NCBI GenBank assembly: GCA_031386665.1
Contig: JANNCN010000227.1
Coordinates: forward strand, 1-5,838
From: JANYCG01 sp031386665
GTDB taxonomy: Bacteria > Pseudomonadota > Gammaproteobacteria > Burkholderiales > Burkholderiaceae_C
Reading direction: 5' to 3'
DNA: 5,838 nucleotides
Under the pieces are notes generated by a model. It was not told the origin of the DNA, did not search any database, and saw only the letters and a program-made list of their open reading frames with translations. The translations under genes were made by a program, and so were the position numbers. This document shows, one piece after another, positions 1-5,719 of this stretch. Each line of letters opens with the position of its first letter. Positions within the stretch are counted from its first letter, which is position 1.

Positions 1-136
1 GGTCATGCCAGGCGACAACGTGTCGATCACCGTCAAGCTGATCAACCCGATTGCCATGGAAGAAGGCCTGCGTTTTGCGATCCGCGAAGGCGGCAAGACC
101 GTGGGCGCCGGTGTGGTTGCCAAGATCATTGCTTAA
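1..136 (+). CDS. tuf: Elongation factor Tu, C-terminal end (partial, 5' end outside window)
   Basis: The first complete codon is at position 2 and the frame stays open for 44 codons to a TAA at 134-136. The peptide contains MPGDNVSITVKLINPIAMEE, then GLRFAIREGGKTVGAGVV, and ends in KIIA. This is the hallmark end of domain 3 of bacterial EF-Tu, the GTPase that delivers aminoacyl-tRNA to the ribosome in the cytoplasm. Only the terminal beta-barrel is visible; the GTP-binding domain lies upstream of the window. The gene is followed after 33 bp by rpsJ on the same strand, the usual tuf-rpsJ order at the end of the str operon region in many proteobacteria, so co-transcription is likely. Nothing is unusual in the visible part. 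Many betaproteobacteria carry two near-identical tuf copies; its position beside rpsJ marks this as the one in the ribosomal cluster. Confidence 0.97.
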   Translation, partial: VMPGDNVSITVKLINPIAMEEGLRFAIREGGKTVGAGVVAKIIA

Positions 137-169
137 GCTGTAACACTCAAGTTTCAAGGAACCAACACC

Positions 170-484
170 ATGGCAACCAAGCAAAAAATCCGTATTCGCC
201 TGAAGGCTTTTGATTACAAACTCATCGACCAATCAGCCGCCGAGATTGTGGACACCGCCAAGCGCACTGGCGCGATTGTCAAAGGCCCCGTGCCTTTGCC
301 AACCCGCATGAAGCGTTTTGACATTCTGCGTTCGCCGCACGTCAACAAAACGTCTCGTGACCAGTTCGAAATCCGCACGCACCAGCGTTTGATGGACATC
401 ATCGACCCCACGGACAAAACGGTAGACGCGCTGATGAAGCTCGACCTGCCGGCAGGCGTGGACGTTGAGATCAAGCTGCAATAA
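170..484 (+). CDS. rpsJ: 30S ribosomal protein S10
   Basis: This is a complete 104-residue protein; the family is usually about 103. S10 is part of the 30S head and also serves as NusE in transcription antitermination with NusB. The sequence matches the family end to end: QKIRIRLKAFDYKLID near the start, ETAKRTGA-like VDTAKRTGAIVKGPVPLPTR in the middle, then SPHVNKTSRDQFEIRTHQR and KTVDALMKLDLPAGVDVEI at the end. The ATG at 170 is preceded by AAGGA at 156-160, a good ribosome binding site with 9 bases of spacing. It lies 33 bp after tuf and is probably co-transcribed with it. Unlike the classical S10 operon, no rplC follows: a strong terminator comes about 20 bp after the stop, and the next gene is convergent. 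Confidence 0.98.
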   Translation: MATKQKIRIRLKAFDYKLIDQSAAEIVDTAKRTGAIVKGPVPLPTRMKRFDILRSPHVNKTSRDQFEIRTHQRLMDIIDPTDKTVDALMKLDLPAGVDVEIKLQ

Positions 485-504
485 GCCAGCCAATCTAGGC
501 ATGC

Positions 505-542
505 AAAAAGGGCCTGTGCGAAAGCGCAGGCCCTTTTTTTTT
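505..542 (+). terminator. Intrinsic terminator after rpsJ, probably bidirectional
   Basis: The arms GGGCCTGTGC (510-519) and GCGCAGGCCC (524-533) form a 10-bp stem with one G-T wobble, closed by a GAAA tetraloop (520-523). Nine T residues follow at 534-542. Five A residues at 505-509 precede the stem, so on the minus strand the same hairpin is followed by a T-run. It therefore can end both the tuf-rpsJ transcript and the convergent ptsI transcript, whose stop is at 572-574. Confidence 0.95.
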
Positions 543-571
543 GTGATGTTCGAGGAGGCAGTTGGGTGACG

Positions 572-2362
572 TCAGGCGCGCGTCAAACTCAAACCTGGCT
601 CATCTTCCAGCATGATTTTCTCAGCCCAGACTCGCAATTTACCCGTGTCAGCGCGCAAAACCTCTTGCTTGACGGCCAAAATTTGCGCGGGGTGCATGGA
701 AAAACTGCGCAGACCCAGGCCTAGCAACAGCCGCGTCAGGCTGATGTCGCCCGCCATCTCGCCGCACACGCTGACGCCTTTGCCTTGGGCATTGCATTCG
801 GCAATAGTCTCAGCAACCAGTCGCAGCACCGCCGGGTGCAGGGGATCGTACAGGTGGGCGACCGACTCGTCAGCCCGGTCGATGGCCAAGGTGTATTGAA
901 TCAGGTCGTTGGTGCCAATCGACAAAAAGTCGAAGTACTTCAAAAACAGTTTGAGGGTGAGCGCCGCCGCAGGAATTTCGATCATCGCGCCCAAACGCAT
1001 CGGGCCGTAGTGAATGCCCCGGTTGTCCAGTTCGGCCCGGGCATGGTCTAACAGCGACAAGGTTTGGCGAATTTCACTGGCATGGGCCAGCATGGGAATG
1101 AGCAAATTGACGTGACCGTGCTGCGCGGCCCGCAAAATGGCCCGCAACTGCGTCAAAAACATGGCCGGGTCAGCCAAACTCCAACGAATGGCACGCAAAC
1201 CCAGCGCGGGGTTCAGGTGCGACTCGTCCCGGTGCCCAATGTCTGAGCTTTTGCCCAATGGCTTGTCTGCACCAATGTCAACCGTGCGGATCGTGACCGG
1301 CAGGCCACGCATGCCTTCAATGGCTTTTTTGTAGGCTTGGTACTGCTCTTCTTCATCCGGCAATTGGCCAGCCCGGCCCATGAACAAAAACTCGCTGCGA
1401 AATAGACCCACGCCGACGGCGCCGGCCTTAACCGCACCCAAAGCGTCTTCGGGCATTTCAATATTCGCCAACAGCTCGACCTTTTGACCGTCCATCGTGA
1501 CGGCAGGCGTGTGAAGCAAACGCCCCAACCGGCCACGTTCCAGTTCGAGTTGGCGCTGTTTGAAGCCATATTCAGCCAAAATAATGGGTGATGGGTCAAC
1601 GATGACGACGCCCGCGTCACCGTCAATGATGATCCAGTCGTCTTGGCGAACAATTTGGCTTGAAAGCCGGGCGCCCACCACGGCCGGAATGTCCATGCTG
1701 CGTGCCACAATCGCCGTGTGAGAGGTTTTGCCTCCCACATCCGTAATGAACCCGGCAAACACGCTTTGCTTGAATTGCAGCATGTCAGCGGGCGACAAAT
1801 CATGCGCCACCAGCACCAGCGGCACGTCAATCGTGTCGTCCAACAGCAAGTCTTGCTGCGACGGTTTGCGGGCTGTGCGACCCTGCTTGGGCGCAGCAAC
1901 CGGCGAGGCCACGCCTTTCATGGCACGCAAAACCCGTTCTGTGATTTGTTCCAAGTCCGCCTTGCGCTCGCGCAAATACTCGTCCTCCATTTCGTCGAAT
2001 TGTCGTGCAATCGACTCAAACTGGGTGGTAAGCGCCCACTCTGCGTTATAAAGACGCTCGGTGATCCAGTGCTTCACGCCGTTGATCAGGTCTTCGTCTT
2101 GCAACAGCAACAAATGCACGTCCAGCAGAGCCGCCAGCTCATGGGGCGCTTCTTTGGGCCCCATATGCGTGATGGTGACCTGCAAACGGTGAATTTCGTC
2201 GACCACGACGTTACGCGCAACCCGAACGCGATCGATTTCAGCGTCAACCTGGCCTGCTTCGACAAAATAATGCGCTACATCGACCCGGCTAGATGCCACC
2301 AGCACCGCCCGCCCGATGGCAATGCCTCGTGCAACCGCCAGCCCGTGAATCGAAAATGTCAT
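572..2362 (-). CDS. ptsI: PTS enzyme I (phosphoenolpyruvate-protein phosphotransferase)
   Basis: This cytoplasmic enzyme takes phosphate from PEP and transfers it to HPr. From ATG 2362 it is 596 residues; E. coli EI is 575. The start matches the family (MTFSIHGLAVARGIAIGRAV). The N-terminal helical HPr-binding part covers about 1-150. A linker at about 150-178, rich in Ala, Pro, Lys and Gln, appears longer than in E. coli. The phosphohistidine domain carries GGKTSHTAIVARS with the active His at 215. The C-terminal PEP-binding barrel shows GLFRSEFLF (319-327), RTVDIGADKP (359-368), NPALGLRAIR (384-393), GAMIEIPAA (458-466), SIGTNDLIQYTLAIDR (481-496) and the catalytic Cys533 in VCGEMAGD. All key residues are intact. 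The frame stays open upstream to an ATG at 2641, but that extra 93 residues is translated repeat DNA and is not part of EI. The Shine-Dalgarno match before 2362 is weak (GGTGGGG). It is the last gene of the EIIA-HPr-EI set, 385 bp after ptsH. Confidence 0.96.
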   Translation of the reverse strand: MTFSIHGLAVARGIAIGRAVLVASSRVDVAHYFVEAGQVDAEIDRVRVARNVVVDEIHRLQVTITHMGPKEAPHELAALLDVHLLLLQDEDLINGVKHWITERLYNAEWALTTQFESIARQFDEMEDEYLRERKADLEQITERVLRAMKGVASPVAAPKQGRTARKPSQQDLLLDDTIDVPLVLVAHDLSPADMLQFKQSVFAGFITDVGGKTSHTAIVARSMDIPAVVGARLSSQIVRQDDWIIIDGDAGVVIVDPSPIILAEYGFKQRQLELERGRLGRLLHTPAVTMDGQKVELLANIEMPEDALGAVKAGAVGVGLFRSEFLFMGRAGQLPDEEEQYQAYKKAIEGMRGLPVTIRTVDIGADKPLGKSSDIGHRDESHLNPALGLRAIRWSLADPAMFLTQLRAILRAAQHGHVNLLIPMLAHASEIRQTLSLLDHARAELDNRGIHYGPMRLGAMIEIPAAALTLKLFLKYFDFLSIGTNDLIQYTLAIDRADESVAHLYDPLHPAVLRLVAETIAECNAQGKGVSVCGEMAGDISLTRLLLGLGLRSFSMHPAQILAVKQEVLRADTGKLRVWAEKIMLEDEPGLSLTRA

Positions 2363-2400
2363 CTCGTGGCCCCACCGCGGCGCAGAAGAGATAAGGCAGC

Positions 2401-2593
2401 AATTTCCCGCTGGGCCGCCCCGAGGGAAATTAGCCCCCCTGGGGGGCAGCGACCCGCGCAGCGGCGGAGCGTGGGGACACAAATTTCCCGCTGGGCCGCC
2501 CCGAGGGAAATTAGCCCCCTCGGGGGGCAGCGACCCGCGCAGCGGCGGAGCGTGGGGGCACAAATTTCCCGACGGGCCGCCCGGAGGGAAATT
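2401..2593. repeat. Tandem palindromic repeats, units A1-B1-A2-B2-A3 (81-bp period)
   Basis: A 31-bp hairpin unit A occurs at 2401-2431, 2482-2512 and 2563-2593. Each has arms AATTTCCC and GGGAAATT around a 15-base GC-rich loop. Between them lies a 50-bp unit B (2432-2481 and 2513-2562). B begins with a C-run/G-run palindrome (for example GCCCCCCTGGGGGGC), then a core that includes AGCGACCCGCGCAGCGGC and ends in GGAGCGTGGGG. Period is exactly 81 bp, so tandem copies remain in frame with one another. The core resembles intergenic repeats I remember from Comamonadaceae genomes, a recollection and not a search result. The block sits between ptsH and ptsI and ends about 38 bp from the ptsI start, where it could affect mRNA stability or read-through. 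Confidence 0.93.
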
Positions 2594-2661
2594 GCGATGC
2601 CGAAGATGTCCCCCGCCACGGCACTCTGACTTGTTACACATCGGTGGCAGGCGTAAGCGGC
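2594..2661. other. Unique 68-bp spacer splitting the repeat block
   Basis: Non-repetitive sequence between the A3 hairpin and the A4 hairpin. I see no gene, no strong hairpin and no convincing promoter in it. Its right end (GTAAGCGGC before A4) resembles the sequence just left of A1 (ATAAGGCAGC), suggesting the two repeat groups share a few flanking bases. It may be original ptsH-ptsI intergenic DNA or part of the repeat element. Confidence 0.5.
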
Positions 2662-2738
2662 AATTTTTCGACGGGCCGCCCCTAGAAAAATTAGCCCCCC
2701 CGGGGGGCAGCGACCCGCGCAGCGGCGGAGCGTGGGGG
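2662..2738. repeat. Fourth repeat copy A4-B4, with paired compensatory changes in the A stem
   Basis: A4 (2662-2692) has arms AATTTTTC and GAAAAATT instead of AATTTCCC and GGGAAATT. Two C-to-T changes on the left arm are matched by two G-to-A changes on the right, so the 8-bp stem stays perfect. B4 (2693-2738) has the palindrome GCCCCCCCGGGGGGC and the same core as B1 and B2. Read in the direction of transcription (minus strand), B4 begins 9 bases after the ptsH stop codon. Confidence 0.92.
2685..2708 (-). terminator. Possible weak terminator or attenuator after ptsH
   Basis: On the minus strand a very GC-rich palindrome (2694-2708) is followed by TAATTTTTC (2693-2685), including five T residues. 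This resembles an intrinsic terminator, and only the repeat copy nearest ptsH has the T-rich tail; the others read TAATTTCCC. The palindrome has almost no loop, which weakens the stem, and the T-run is short and interrupted. It may reduce read-through into ptsI rather than stop it. The alternative is that the T-run is simply one arm of the A4 hairpin. Confidence 0.3.
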
Positions 2739-2747
2739 TCTCAAACA

Positions 2748-3017
2748 CTATTCCCCCTCCCCAAACTTGTCATTGATCAGCGCCAACAAGGCGTCCATCG
2801 CGTCCTGCTCGCGCTCGCCTTGGGTTTCGACCTCAATGGACGAACCAATGCCAGCGGCCAGCATCATGACGCCCATGATACTTTTCGCATTCACGCGGCG
2901 CTCGCCCTTGGACAGCCAGACTTCACAAGGGAAGGATCCTGCCAATTTGGTCAATTTGGCCGAGGCCCGCGCGTGAAGTCCCAATTTATTGCTGATGCTG
3001 ATGGTGGTCTTGATCAT
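2748..3017 (-). CDS. ptsH: Phosphocarrier protein HPr
   Basis: This small cytoplasmic protein receives phosphate from EI and passes it to EIIA proteins. It is 89 residues, the usual HPr size. The active site NKLGLHARAS places the phosphorylated His at position 15, followed by Arg17 as in the family. NAKSIMGVMMLAA places the regulatory Ser at position 46, the residue phosphorylated by HPr kinase/phosphorylase; that kinase gene is not in this window. The C-terminal helix region is EQDAMDALLALINDKF. The start codon lies inside the 3' end of the EIIA gene, overlapping it by 32 bp in another frame, so translation is likely coupled. The bases before the ATG (CAAAAAGTTAA) give only a poor ribosome binding site, which supports coupling. 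The repeat block starts just after its stop. Confidence 0.97.
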   Translation of the reverse strand: MIKTTISISNKLGLHARASAKLTKLAGSFPCEVWLSKGERRVNAKSIMGVMMLAAGIGSSIEVETQGEREQDAMDALLALINDKFGEGE

Positions 3018-3432
3018 TTAACTTTTTGATTTGATTTTGAGGGGCAGCGCTGGCCACCTGCATCACGCCTTGCGAACCGCCCGACAGTGCGCGAGCCACC
3101 AAGGCGTCCAGCGGCTCACCCCGGTAAGTCATGGCGCGCACCAACATGGGCAGGTTCACGCCAGCGATTAGCTTGGCTTTGATGCCATCCACCAGCTTTT
3201 GAGCGATATTGCACGGCGTTGCGCCAAACATGTCAGTCAGCACCAAGGTGTGGTCACTGTTCAAAATGGACACCGCGGCAACAGCGGTAGCCAAAGTTTC
3301 TTCGGTGGGCACATTGGGCATCACGTCAATAGCTTGAATGCAGGCCGCGTCGTCCGGAAAAACGTGGAGCACGCTTTGGCGCAGCGCACTTGCCAGCGGT
3401 GCATGGGCGATGATCAGAATGCCATTGGTCAT
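2986..3432 (-). CDS. PTS EIIA component, mannose/fructose family
   Basis: This is a 148-residue cytoplasmic protein of the EIIA-Man family. The start NGILIIAHAPLASAL puts the phosphorylatable His at position 10, as in E. coli ManX. Other family motifs are VLTDMFGATPCNIAQKL in the middle and LIAGVNLPMLVRAMTYR before the C-terminal helix. It is single-domain: no EIIB, EIIC or EIID follows, and HPr and EI come next. That arrangement is known in betaproteobacteria such as Ralstonia/Cupriavidus, where the incomplete PTS is regulatory and not used for sugar uptake (the gene has been called ptsM there). The tail (KKLNDQDHHQHQQ) is polar and rich in His and Gln. It lies where the frame overlaps ptsH, so it may be a by-product of the overlap. 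No clear Shine-Dalgarno sequence precedes ATG 3432; the gene starts 20 bp after the MFS stop and may depend on upstream translation. Confidence 0.93.
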   Translation of the reverse strand: MTNGILIIAHAPLASALRQSVLHVFPDDAACIQAIDVMPNVPTEETLATAVAAVSILNSDHTLVLTDMFGATPCNIAQKLVDGIKAKLIAGVNLPMLVRAMTYRGEPLDALVARALSGGSQGVMQVASAAPQNQIKKLNDQDHHQHQQ

Positions 3433-3452
3433 GGGTTGCAGGTGGCGGCGCT

Positions 3453-4715
3453 CTAGGCGGCCGCGGGTTGTGACTCGCCATTATGGCTTTTTACGCTTAA
3501 AAAATGACCATAGGACGCAATACAACATACGAGAAACACCGACAGCGCCGCGCGAAATGCGTTGGTGTCGCTCAAGCCCAGCGCCCTGAAGCCGTCAATC
3601 AGCAAGCCAATGCCCCATTGAATGACAAAAACGCCCGAAAAAATGACCAGGTTGTAGGCCGACAGCGCCCGCCCTGCCAGAGCCGGTGTGAACGCCATGC
3701 CAACCGCCGGCTGCGCCAGCGACACAAAGGTGCAACTGATGCAGTAAAGCCCCAGCACGACCGCAGTCCAACTGCCCAAGTTTTGCGCCACCGCAATGAT
3801 GAACGCGAGCAGCACAAAGCTGATGGGCACGCCTCGGGCCATCAATTTTTCTGCGGTCAAACCCACACGGGCCAGCCTCGGGTTGACCAGACCCCAGAGC
3901 CAAAAGGTGAGCAACATGCCCACGTTCAAGCCAAAAAACCCGGTGGCCGCTTGGCTGGCACTGTAGCCTGCGACCCGCGTCATCCACGGCACCACCCACA
4001 GCGTCTGCATGGCAAGCAAACCGCCATAAACAAAGAAACCGATGGGCGCCATTTTGCGAAAAGTCGGGTGGCTCCACACTTGGGCGTAGCTGGCAGGCGC
4101 GGTTTGGGTGACCGCGCCGCTTTGCACCGGGTGCGCCGTTGCAAGCTGCCAGACTGGCACCCGCCACTGAATCAAAACCATCGCCAGCGCAACCAGCGCT
4201 GCCAAACCCCAAAACAGCGCCCGCCACCCGACCAGCGGCATGAGCCAGTGCACGGGCAGGGTGGATGCGACCATGCCCATCGACCCTGCCATGAGCATCC
4301 AGGAATTGGCGCGTAACAGGGTGGCTGAGTCAAACCAGCGCCGATAACCCGTGAGCGGGGCCATCAGACAGGCACTGACGCCAACGCCACACAAAATGCG
4401 CGCCGCCAAGAGGCCTATGAACCCGCTTGCCATCGAAAACGCCAGGCAACCCACGACCGCGATGCTTAAAAACCCCAAAATGACGCGTTTGGGGCCATGC
4501 CGGTCCAACAGCGAGCCCAGCGGCAACTGCGTGGCAGCAAAACCTAAAAAATAGCCGCCTGCCAGCAGCCCCAAATCTCGGGCGTTGAGCGAAAACTCCT
4601 GCGTGAGGGTGGGCGACAAGGTGGCGGTGATGGTGCGAATCAGCGCTGAAAAGAAGTAAGCGACCGCGAACACCAAAAACACAGAAATGGCAGTGCGCCG
4701 GGACAAAACAGTCAT
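3453..4715 (-). CDS. Major facilitator superfamily (MFS) transporter, substrate unknown
   Basis: This is a 420-residue hydrophobic inner-membrane protein of a size typical for a 12-helix MFS carrier. The N-terminus has a short cationic start (MTVLSRR) and then the first membrane segment at about 11-29. The MFS signature loop between helices 2 and 3 is clear: GSLLDRHGPKR at 67-77. Further hydrophobic stretches are visible at about 46-65, 80-97, 101-120, 137-156, 166-183, 223-243, 257-275, 297-310, 315-335, 353-373 and 388-404. A polar stretch at about 185-222 is the expected central cytoplasmic loop. The sequence alone does not reveal the substrate. Its ATG overlaps the stop of the upstream lipoprotein gene (ATGA at 4712-4715), so the two are translationally coupled. 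It ends 20 bp before the EIIA gene and may be co-transcribed with the PTS genes, but a role in the PTS is not shown. Confidence 0.9.
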   Translation of the reverse strand: MTVLSRRTAISVFLVFAVAYFFSALIRTITATLSPTLTQEFSLNARDLGLLAGGYFLGFAATQLPLGSLLDRHGPKRVILGFLSIAVVGCLAFSMASGFIGLLAARILCGVGVSACLMAPLTGYRRWFDSATLLRANSWMLMAGSMGMVASTLPVHWLMPLVGWRALFWGLAALVALAMVLIQWRVPVWQLATAHPVQSGAVTQTAPASYAQVWSHPTFRKMAPIGFFVYGGLLAMQTLWVVPWMTRVAGYSASQAATGFFGLNVGMLLTFWLWGLVNPRLARVGLTAEKLMARGVPISFVLLAFIIAVAQNLGSWTAVVLGLYCISCTFVSLAQPAVGMAFTPALAGRALSAYNLVIFSGVFVIQWGIGLLIDGFRALGLSDTNAFRAALSVFLVCCIASYGHFLSVKSHNGESQPAAA

Positions 4716-5470
4716 TGAAGCTTTAAACCTGCAAAAAAAGTCTCGGCCATTTCAGCCGAAATGTGCGGCGCATAGAGCGCGGCGTGAAAAATCTGCCCTT
4801 TTTGGGCGAACCAGACCCCCTGGAACTTCACCGCGCTGCCATCAGGGCGCAAGCCTTGGGCTGAAACCAACGGGCTTTCTGACCCTGCGCCATTGGCCGT
4901 TGACGTCAAGCTGGCACTGTTCGGCGTCTTTCCAGCACCATTCATAGCACCCGGCGCCAAATCCGCATTGCCACTTTGGCGAGTTGAAACCATGGCCGTC
5001 TTGGCCCCCAAATTCCCCAGTGTCACCTGGCGCCATTGGTTCAAAACTTCAGGAATACCTGGCTTGATCTCGGCCTGTAAAGCATCTTTAGCCAGCCCCT
5101 TGCCAGCAGTTTGGGCCGCACTTTGGGCCTGATCCCAATTGACATGGGCGATGGCAAACGTCGCGCCGCCGGCGTCGCATGCGGTCAGGTGCATGTCAAC
5201 CCGTTGGCCCGCCAGAGGCAATGCACGCGACTGGTGGTCGGGTTTGCAAGGCATCAAGGCCACCAAGGACGTGTTTTCAATGCGGGTTTCGCGCCAATTG
5301 AAAGTGGGGTTGCAGGCCGACAGGCTCAAAACCACGGCCAAGGCGGCGGTGGCGGTGAAAGCGTTGTAGGCGTGATGGGCGTTGAAAGCATGGGTTGCCG
5401 AGGCCCTGGGCAGCCCAACGCCATCCATGAACAAAACTGAGGAGCGAATTCGGTTGCAGTGGCCAAGCAT
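4712..5470 (-). CDS. Predicted lipoprotein of unknown function
   Basis: I do not recognise the family. From ATG 5470 the protein is 252 residues. A hydrophobic stretch ending in LSLSAC gives a lipobox with Cys53 as the lipidated residue. Asn follows the Cys and not Asp, which favours the outer membrane. The mature part begins NPTFNWRETRIENTSLVALMP and includes PCKPDHQSR and HLTACDAGGATFAIAHV. A low-complexity Gly/Ala/Ser/Asn-rich segment lies at about 170-205, and the end (GVWFAQKGQIFHAALYAPHI) looks like a folded domain. An internal ATG at 5428 (Met15) would give a 38-residue leader before the Cys and may be the real start. Neither start has a good ribosome binding site, so the N-terminus is uncertain. 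It is coupled to the MFS gene by an ATGA overlap, suggesting a joint envelope role, but that is inference. Confidence 0.8.
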   Translation of the reverse strand: MLGHCNRIRSSVLFMDGVGLPRASATHAFNAHHAYNAFTATAALAVVLSLSACNPTFNWRETRIENTSLVALMPCKPDHQSRALPLAGQRVDMHLTACDAGGATFAIAHVNWDQAQSAAQTAGKGLAKDALQAEIKPGIPEVLNQWRQVTLGNLGAKTAMVSTRQSGNADLAPGAMNGAGKTPNSASLTSTANGAGSESPLVSAQGLRPDGSAVKFQGVWFAQKGQIFHAALYAPHISAEMAETFFAGLKLQ

Positions 5471-5719
5471 TCAAAGATTATCCCGAGAAAGGCCAGCGCC
5501 ATGGGCCCAGAGGACTCTCGCGAGACAGGTTGAACGATTCAGCGCGGCTTGGGGCCACTGCATGCAAGTGTCAATAATATGTGGCGTTGTTTTGCCCAGC
5601 GCTCAGTTGCTATATTATTTATAGCAAACTATCGATATAATTCGGGAGCTAGCGGCCTATTTGGTTCATAAAATGACACTTTTGGGCTATTTTTCAGAAA
5701 AAAGAACTTGCAGGGTGGG
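5471..5719. other. Intergenic region with small palindromes, no gene seen
   Basis: This lies upstream of the lipoprotein gene, so the promoter of the leftward gene set is expected here, but I cannot place one with confidence. TTGACA occurs on the minus strand (5574-5569) without a matching -10 box at normal spacing. TCTCGCGAGA (5516-5525) is a perfect 10-bp palindrome. The stretch from about 5605 to 5710 is much more AT-rich than the flanking genes. No convincing terminator for the gene ending at 5720 is visible. Confidence 0.5.
5607..5673. repeat. AT-rich inverted repeat plus adjoining sequence resembling a dispersed Comamonadaceae element
   Basis: TTGCTATA (5607-5614) and TATAGCAA (5620-5627) are perfect 8-bp inverted arms around TTATT. 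About 20 bases further on comes GCTAGCGGCCTATTTGG (5648-5664). A short palindrome in GCTAT/ATAGC followed by a CTAG-rich GGCCTATTT motif is a pattern I associate with small dispersed intergenic elements in Comamonadaceae. Only one copy is present in the window, so this rests on recollection. Confidence 0.4.

Noticed and set aside
1718..2629. A 303-codon open frame on the + strand
   Set aside because: It lies antisense to ptsI and the repeat block. Its product is rich in Arg, Gln and His with no family motifs, as expected of a shadow frame in GC-rich DNA.
2401..2738. CRISPR-like array
   Set aside because: The 81-bp units are contiguous and themselves palindromic; there are no unique spacers of uniform length and no cas genes in the window.
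2359..2748. A 129-codon minus-strand frame through the repeat block
   Set aside because: It consists almost wholly of translated repeats (for example APTLRRCAGRCPP) and has no recognisable domain; the repeat happens to be free of stops in several frames.
3595..4227. A 210-codon minus-strand frame overlapping the MFS gene
   Set aside because: It is an alternative frame within the intact MFS gene, has an atypical composition and shows no motifs.
3504..4316. A 270-codon + strand frame opposite the MFS gene
   Set aside because: The translation is an extremely polar Arg/Gln/His/Pro-rich chain, the typical antisense image of a hydrophobic membrane protein.
5546..5574. Sigma-70 promoter starting at TTGACA on the minus strand
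   Set aside because: The -35 hexamer is perfect, but the sequence at 17-base spacing is CAAGCC, unlike a -10 box, and no better hexamer lies at 16 or 18.
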